This document shows positions 57,082 to 64,000 of a DNA stretch of 64,000 nucleotides, in pieces. Each line of letters opens with the position of its first letter. Position 1 is the first letter of the stretch. The stretch is from Hydrangea macrophylla (Eukaryota; Streptophyta; Magnoliopsida; Cornales; Hydrangeaceae). Under the pieces are notes generated by a model, which saw nothing but the letters and a program-made list of their open reading frames with translations, had not been told where the DNA came from and made no database searches. The DNA is taken from the NCBI GenBank assembly GCA_033977485.1, contig CM066991.1, positions 126,375,999 to 126,439,998 on the forward strand, read 5' to 3'. The translations under genes were made by a program, and so were the position numbers.

Positions 57082-60000
57082 ACAAGAGATTTCGTCCCCG
57101 AAATCTAGAAGTGGCTAGTCCTACCCAACTTACAAAGTTCTGACCTTATCTTAGATTCTAAGGTTGTGAGGTTTCTATTAGTCAATTAATCAAGTCTTCT
57201 CACGAGTTCTTAAGTGTACAAGGTTCTAATATCGTGTAACGGATTATTAGATAACCTATTGGTCAACTGCACTAGGTTTGTCCTAATCATGGTGGGGTGT
57301 CGTCGTTTACTCTTATCTTCAAAGACACTTCGTCCTTATTGTGGTGTCTCCACTTGATCTTTGTTAGAGCGATCTCTCTTCATTTTCATTTTTTTTTTTT
57401 TGGTCTTCTTGACGCGATGCTGAGAATTCTCGTTGACCTCTTGTTCTATGCGATGGTCTTGTTGACTCTTTCGTTGTCGTTGTTTGTTGAGTTTGCATTG
57501 TTCATGATAACAAAGTTCTAGCTGACTCCTGTGTTATCGTCATCCATAGCTCATAGGGGTTGTGAACGTATCCCTCAGCATGTCGGTATGAAGAACATTG
57601 TGGATTAGCGTATCGATACAAAAAAAAATGTTGCGATCTACTGGCTTTGTTGGTGGTAACGCGAGTCGGTAGGCGATTTGATCTATATATATATATATAT
57701 CCTATATCATGACACTGATCATCGCAATCATACTAGATACACAAAAGTAGATTCATTAATAAGTCAAAATATTGCATAGTCGATTACATGGATTGCATCA
57801 ACTTCACATAAAACACAAAAGAAATAGGACTACTAGCCCGATCAAACATATAAGATAAAATAGATCCTAAGATATCTAGCACAAAAATCTTCGAAGTACG
57901 AGTCGTAAGGGAAAAGCCTCTTCCGAATCTGTGGTCTTTCATCTTGTTATCTGCCGAACTGGTTGTCTGGCACAGTCTCATTCTCTTGACATTTGTGATG
58001 GTTATCCTTCCCTTCGTCTTCCAAGTTCATCAGCGGGACTTCATTGATGTTCTTCAATGTCTCGCAATTGTCTTTGATAACTTGTAGGAGTCGTGGCTTC
58101 CTCTTAACCGCGTTGTTGTTATTGAGTTTCTTCGTGTGTTGACATGAAATCGTTGTGGAGTTTCGGCGTCGTAGGCGGTGACACAAGCCGTTAAGTAATT
58201 TCCCTGTGCGTTACTTAATACATAGCATATAAGGTATTACTGGTAATTGAAGTAGGATCGAATTTACTTGTAAGGAGTTGAATTCATATCAAAATGAGTA
58301 CTCATTATGTGACGAGTTGGAAAAGGAAGAGGTACATGATCACTTACTTGTGGGATCACAATGCATAGAATGAGTATCTGAGAACAATCATCAGATGATT
58401 ATTATAGGACAATCATAGTAATGCAATGACTAAAGGCGTAAGGCCTCCAAGGTAGGAAATGAGAATTCCTTGCCTTATGAGCCAATAATTCAAGTGAAGT
58501 TTTAATGATAAAAATTAAGGTTACCAATAAGAAAATTTTGTGAAACGAAAGGAATTGAAGACTTGTTTACAAAGGGGTGCAATATGCTGGAGTCCCTTAG
58601 GCGAACGAATACAGAGAGCTCCTTTGCAATAGTGTCAAGGGATACATTCTTGCAAAAGTTAGTCAAACGGTTGGCAGTCCAAATGATTTATAAAGATTAG
58701 TTTAACAGATCATAAGTTCAAATGACTTACAGCGATTGGTTTATCAATGAATCGTTAAAATCGATTTACATGATGATAAGTCCAAAGAGATGACTTATGG
58801 CATTAGAAAGCAAATGAATTCACATTTAGATTTATCGCTGATCAAAATGATCCAAAGATCTTGTTGAGTGAAATCATAGGGGACAACGAATAAGAGTCAA
58901 CTAGTGGAACAATAAGGGATGTCCCAAGATTCATCATTAGGATTATCGATCTGACACAACCAATGATAGAAAGTAGTGGATTTACCCAAAAGGAGTTAAA
59001 TCAGAAAAGTGAATACAATTACTCAATCTTATATGGTTTTGGATTTGTAATGTGCACAAGGGTCAGAGATGCCATTCTTCAGCGGGTTGATGGAATGTCG
59101 ATGTTGTAAACCCAAAACGTGTCTTCTCTTGGTAAACCTTGTGCGATCTGGTCGTTGGCTTGAAGGTGGAATGTAGTACTCATCTTTACTAATGTTCCCG
59201 TTGATCCCTATAGCCGGTGCGAGTCATTCATTGTGATTGAACGTGGTCGATGTAAGCAGTCTATGAGGTCATTCAATCTGTTGAAGGTACGTTCTATTCT
59301 CGCATCTTCCATCGACTGAGGTATTCAATTAAGCCGATTTCTCATGCGCTCCTTGTTGTCAAAAAGCATTGCCGTTGTGCGCCCTCAGCATCAAACAGTC
59401 CTCGAGAAGATGATTCTTCTTGCTACAGTACTGGCGAATGAAATCCGGTCGACAGTAGATCCCGGGAGTTTGACAATCTTTGTGCATGTGCCCTAGAAGA
59501 TTGCAAGTATAGCAGATGTTGTGAAGATTCGCGCGTCCTCAAGTATGAGTTGGTGTCTATAAGGATATCTCAGCTTATCATAATTCGTACATCACATATT
59601 ATATAAGCGATATAGAGTAATCTGAACATATAAGGTGCCTATCTATCCTCAAGACCTATTTGTATTTCTATATATGACTAGGGAATTCATATTCCTAAGT
59701 TTTGTGCTATGACGCTATCTAACTTACAAGTGGAACAACTCAATTAGCATGTAACTTAAGGTGATGAGGTATCTTACCCTTAGGCGTTTCTAGACTCTAG
59801 GCTAAGCTGACTGTTCCGAGATCCGTCTCAGGAAGTTCGTCAGGGCCTAAACTTCTTGTCGATATAATAAGTCATTCTAACAAAATATCTAAGGAAGCCA
59901 TCCATATATACTAAGCGCCTGTCGTCTAACGGCTAAGTTTGCATCCTGTTATATCTCATATGATAGTTAACAACGTAATCCTAGTAACTACAATATGATG

Positions 60001-61404
60001 ATTGAAATGATTTTAACGGATTGATCCAAAATGAAGTTGCATTCGAAAGGGCATATGAATTCTCACAGATAGAAGTATGATGTAATCCATTCAAGAATAG
60101 GATGTGAATTTAACATTGTTTGAATGACTGATTATGATGGAAGTAACCGTAGTATCTCAGGATATGTAGGTGATGAAAGGAAGCGATAGCACAAGACCTT
60201 CAACGTATGAAATAAGAGCGAGGTATTTTATAAGGGAAATAGTCCAAATGAAACCTCACTGATAAAGAATAAGGTAGAAAATGAGAGAGACAACAAGAGG
60301 TCAGGATGTACAGAGAGTACAACGTTTTTGAGTTCATAGCAAGAACAAGGACAGAGAACTCATTTCCAAAGGTAATGAACTTGTAAGAAATTCATTTATT
60401 TATTTTTTTTCAAGGAATAATGAATCAAAAAGAATAACTTTGCAGTACTAGTAATCAAAAATGATTTCACAGATAATGAACTTTCAAGATTTAGTTCGAG
60501 GAATAATAAGTCAGAAAGAATGACTTCACAGTACTAGTGATCGAACTTGTTCCCAAAAGGATTTGTCAAGAATCGGATGATCAAGGTACATACTCAAGAA
60601 TTGTTGACTGGGGAATTTCTGAAAATTCAAGGAAATGAATTGCTCACCAAGGAATGTATAACAATAATTATTGACGGTAATCGGAGCCACTTTACGACAT
60701 ACATAGGTACCTACTTCAGAAGAAATGATCATTAGAAGAGAAGGCACATATTTACTCAAAGGGAGTCGAATGAGTAAAAAGGATATGATTACTTACTATG
60801 GTACTTATCCACCATTACTACAGTAAAGTTTGTCTCAAATCCTTAGCTAGACCTTTCTTATCGTCTATAGCGAGCCCTTGCAAGTTCATCACTGTTTCCA
60901 GTGGATTTGTCTAAGAATGCTAGACAACCTCTATATGGTTTGTCTATATAATAGAATGTTCGTACTAACTTGATTGAATTGGCTATCTCACATTAGTACT
61001 AACTCATGAGTTTGAAATGAGGCTTCCAAATCTCGGTGTATCCCAACACACTTACTGATTCTAGGGTACTACGGTTTCGGCATATCTATCCGTACAAATC
61101 AGGCTTAGATGTACGGCTCTAGGGATATACTATTGAGGTTACTACTGGGCTATCTACAGTTTCTATGGAATCTTCCTTTCCAGCTTTCTAAGTTTCCATG
61201 AAATTATTCTAATTGGTCACCCTTATTCTTAAGTAGGGTCAACTAGGTGTACTTAGTAACTGTCATACTTCTCGTCTACTTGACGAGACATCTATGTTCA
61301 AACTGTTTAATCGAAGCTATCTTATAAGTATCACACTAGTCAAGGATAACCTAACGTTCATAACTTAATGTGTAGGACAATCAGTGAGCACGTCTAAACC
61401 TAGT
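57082..61404 (-). other. Internal domain of the LARD-like element, essentially non-coding
   Basis: All frames are short. I found no protease, RT, RNase H or integrase motif. Only the zinc-knuckle pair at 59395-59514 is recognisable. Length and position of that relic, roughly 1.9 kb from the primer site, fit the C-terminus of an ancestral Gag. Confidence 0.6.
59395..59514 (-). pseudogene. Relic Gag with tandem CCHC zinc knuckles
   Basis: The minus strand encodes CYTCNLLGHMHKDC at 59473-59514, a perfect C-x2-C-x4-H-x4-C knuckle. Twelve codons later comes RQYCSKKNHLLEDC at 59395-59436, the same pattern with the first Cys changed to Arg. The frame closes soon after (HNGNAF then stop). Two knuckles of this type are typical of LTR-retrotransposon nucleocapsids. 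Confidence 0.7.
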
Positions 61405-61416
61405 GCTCTGATACCA
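61405..61416 (-). other. Primer-binding site of the LARD-like element
   Basis: TGGTATCAGAGC on the minus strand, seven bases from the LTR end at 61424. This is the standard tRNA-Met complement and fixes the orientation. Confidence 0.85.
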
Positions 61417-61423
61417 AAAATCC

Positions 61424-64000
61424 TGTCACGCCCCGGAGTAGCCAAAAATAGGGAAAATTTAAAATTTCCTTTCTGGACCCATAGGGAATGACGAGTTACA
61501 TTAACTGATTGTCTTTTCTATGTCTACACATGGTTAACAGAGTAAACAGAAGCATAAAAACATCTATTGGTGTTCTTCAATAGAACTCAAATGTTTGGGA
61601 TCTAATTATTACATCATGAGTCTAAATAAAAGATCTATAAAGGCGACTATAAAAGATCTATAAAGGCAGTCTAGGGCTATCTATTCTGATCACAATACAT
61701 ATCTAAAGCATTACCTCAGATAGAAGACAATAAAGCAAATTAAGTAATTCTAAATAAGACTTTGTCGGAGTCCTTCGCTTCAACTTGTACATTTGCCGCG
61801 TCCCTTTGGGTAGACCTCATCTTGATAGTCGTCACCTGTGAAATCTAGACGTGATATGTCCAGGGCAGGAAGGAGAGCCGTTAGCTTTTGAAGCTAAGTG
61901 AGTTGACCTAACCGATCACTCCTAATACAAATAATAATATACAAGTACAACAGATATCTCGAACTTAACCATTTGATAAGCATTATCTCAATACGTATGA
62001 TTTATGACATGATAATATGAATGAGATACGACATGATGCATCATCGATATATTCGACTTTACTCGACCACAGACACCACAACTGACTCATGTGACTTGTT
62101 ACATTACCAGTGTAACGCCGTTAGCTCAGAGTAGAATGATTACGTTGCTATCGTCGCCTAGCAGGGCCCTATAGCAGTTTTTTTATTTTAAAAAGAAAGA
62201 GTGTAATCATTGTACTCTTAGGTCCTCGTGACCTTGCCTGGAGAATAGAATAGTTACAGCGCTATCGTCGCCTAGCAGGGCCCTATAGCATTTGAAAGGT
62301 AACTATTGTATTCGAGTTCAGATGGATACTTTGCTATCGTCGCCTAGCAGGGCCCTATAGCGTATCAACCAACAAACCTTTGCTATCGTCGCCTAGCATG
62401 GCCCTATAGCATTTTCAACCTTCAACTCATGTATCACTTCAATGATTTCAATGGAAACTCTGGCTATCGTCGCCTAGCAGGGCCCTATAGCAGTTTCATC
62501 GTTGTTCCCATTGATTTGACTGTACCATACGGACCTCCGCGATCCACTCAACATGTACGACAACATGACTGGGTTAGTCCCCTTGACTAACCATGCAGAC
62601 GTCAACATTGACATCATAACTCGATTACGTTCATATGAATGTTCATGTGATTGTATAATCGTAAACTTAATAAGCAGGAATAACAACGATTATTAACCAA
62701 GCGTGGAGTATACTTAACTAAACATGCGTTTATCATATAAACAGTAAATCGGGACATTCACATATATAATACATATCAGCTACGTCCACACATGACGCAC
62801 TGGGTATTCACATAATACACATAGAATAATTCTATAATATACCAAGTGAGTTAGGACGACTCACCTCGAAGCGGGTGCATAGAAACAAGCGTAACGGTGG
62901 TTCCTACAAAGTATAAGAAGTCATAGAACGTTGATCAATAAACGTGCTAGAATCAAAGGCATAATGGTAATTGTGCCGGATGGTTTCCTAAACCTCAACA
63001 TGGTGATCTGGACATCATTCTGAGTCTAACGCCATTGACTAGACTCAAATCGGAGTCCGTCGCGTAAAAGGCTGGGTTTTCTATACTAGTTTGGGCCCTA
63101 AAGATAAGCTGTATTTTTTACCGTGTCGAAAGGCCACCAAACTTTAAGGGGATGTTCTAGACATTATTCGAAGATTTTAGGAATTAACCGCGTATTTTTC
63201 TGAGTTACGGTTTATTTATTATGAATTTCTGAAGTTTAATTATCTAATAATAGACTTAAGAGCGCCCTAATAATAAGGTATATTTTAGGAAGACATTTGA
63301 CCCTTATAAATATTTTATTAGATACTAGGCCTTTAAAATGAGCTAGTAGTATTTTTCTCCTAATTTTCGGGACTCGCTTGGTATTTAAATAATTAAAATA
63401 ATGATAAACGACTCCGTAAATTTATTAAAATAACAACGTTTAGTTTAATAATTTGTTAAATTATAAAACAGTCCTTTATGTCCTTAGGACATAATATATA
63501 ATTTCTCGGATTTTAAATTAGGCCAATAGATATTTATTATCTGTTTATCATATTTTAAAACTAACATTTATTATTTATTGAAGCCCATAATATATAAATA
63601 CTTAAAGTTGGGTTCTATAAATAAATGATTTATAAAACAAAGGCATTAGGCCTTGGGATCAATCACTAAATTTTTTTAGATTTCGAAAATAGTCATAGGT
63701 ATTTATTACCTAATAATTATAATTTTAAACTAGCACTTTTTATTTATTTGAACCCAAATAAATAATAAGTGGAATAGAATAATAATAATACTAATTTCAG
63801 AATATATGAAATATTATAAATAATATTTCAGAATTTAAAATTTATTTAAGAATACTTTAAACTATTTAAAACTATTTATAACATTTAAATTATATGTAAT
63901 AACTATTTATTAAACATTAGCATTTGTTCAATAAATACTAAGTGTCATTGATTATTTATTGAAATAATTACTAATATAAATAAACAGCATTTAATTAATA
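61424..64000 (-). repeat. 5' LTR of the LARD-like element, cut by window end
   Basis: 2,577 bp matching 53043-55619 with no indel and no substitution that I could find. The remaining ~1.45 kb lies beyond the window. Confidence 0.92.

Larger units (their letters stand above)
53043..64000 (-). mobile_element. LARD-like large LTR element, right part outside window
   Basis: Two long direct repeats (53043-57068 and 61424-64000 onward, offset 8,381) bound a 4.36-kb internal region without long open frames. The primer site next to the right repeat and the purine tract next to the left one both place the element on the minus strand. Expected full length is about 12.4 kb, with the right end near 65449. 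A Gag zinc-knuckle relic is the only protein trace. LTRs over 4 kb with a largely non-coding interior match the definition of large retrotransposon derivatives. Confidence 0.85.

Overview
This is nuclear DNA of a flowering plant, most likely a eudicot. It is AT-rich and intron-containing, and it holds three tandem F-box/LRR-type genes or relics, a ten-exon plastid-targeted 1-deoxy-D-xylulose-5-phosphate synthase (DXS) gene, a nuclear gene for mitochondrial ribosomal protein bL33, and a dense population of transposable elements. No bacterial-type operon, CRISPR array or tRNA gene is visible.

Layout. 1-1021: a long-arm foldback element cut by the window edge, a 183-bp MITE nested in it, and a small MITE. 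1399-2604: F-box copy 1 (+), largely intact but frameshifted near its C-terminus, followed by a tRNA-derived SINE. 3408-8520: complete Ty1/copia element 1 (+). 9864-17855: F-box copy 2 (+), a pseudogene split by a 671-bp hAT-type element and by the 6-kb Ty1/copia element 2 (-). 18311-27712: MITEs, two Helitron-like elements (one containing a 2.4-kb solo LTR) and a second hAT-type element. 27977-30036: F-box copy 3 (+), a pseudogene whose F-box is split by a 603-bp PIF/Harbinger-like element. 30868-36893: the DXS gene (-), tail-to-tail with copy 3, with MITEs in its introns. 37529-48339: MITEs, two more solo LTRs, a possible SINE, a gene fragment, and a hAT-like element carrying a snRNA-type USE/TATA pair. 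48759-48938: bL33 (-). 49548-53042: 5' part of Ty1/copia element 3 (+). 53043-64000: a very large, apparently non-coding LTR element (LARD-like, -) inserted into copia 3. Its roughly 4.0-kb LTRs show no difference over the 2,577 bp that can be compared.

Functional genes. DXS (716 aa predicted) catalyses the first step of the plastid MEP isoprenoid pathway, and all exons can be joined in frame. bL33 is a 59-residue protein of the mitochondrial large ribosomal subunit. The F-box copies would have encoded SCF ubiquitin-ligase substrate receptors. Only copy 1 keeps its start codon and a long reading frame.

Most interesting points: (i) the LARD-like element with a relic double zinc knuckle and a five-fold 29-bp LTR repeat; (ii) the three F-box paralogues, which serve as each other's empty sites and so date and delimit several insertions; (iii) copia 1, whose LTRs are about 98% identical although its integrase has lost two of three catalytic acids; (iv) a GC-AG intron in DXS; (v) a USE/TATA pair without an snRNA, inside a hAT-like element. 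All comparisons were made by eye.
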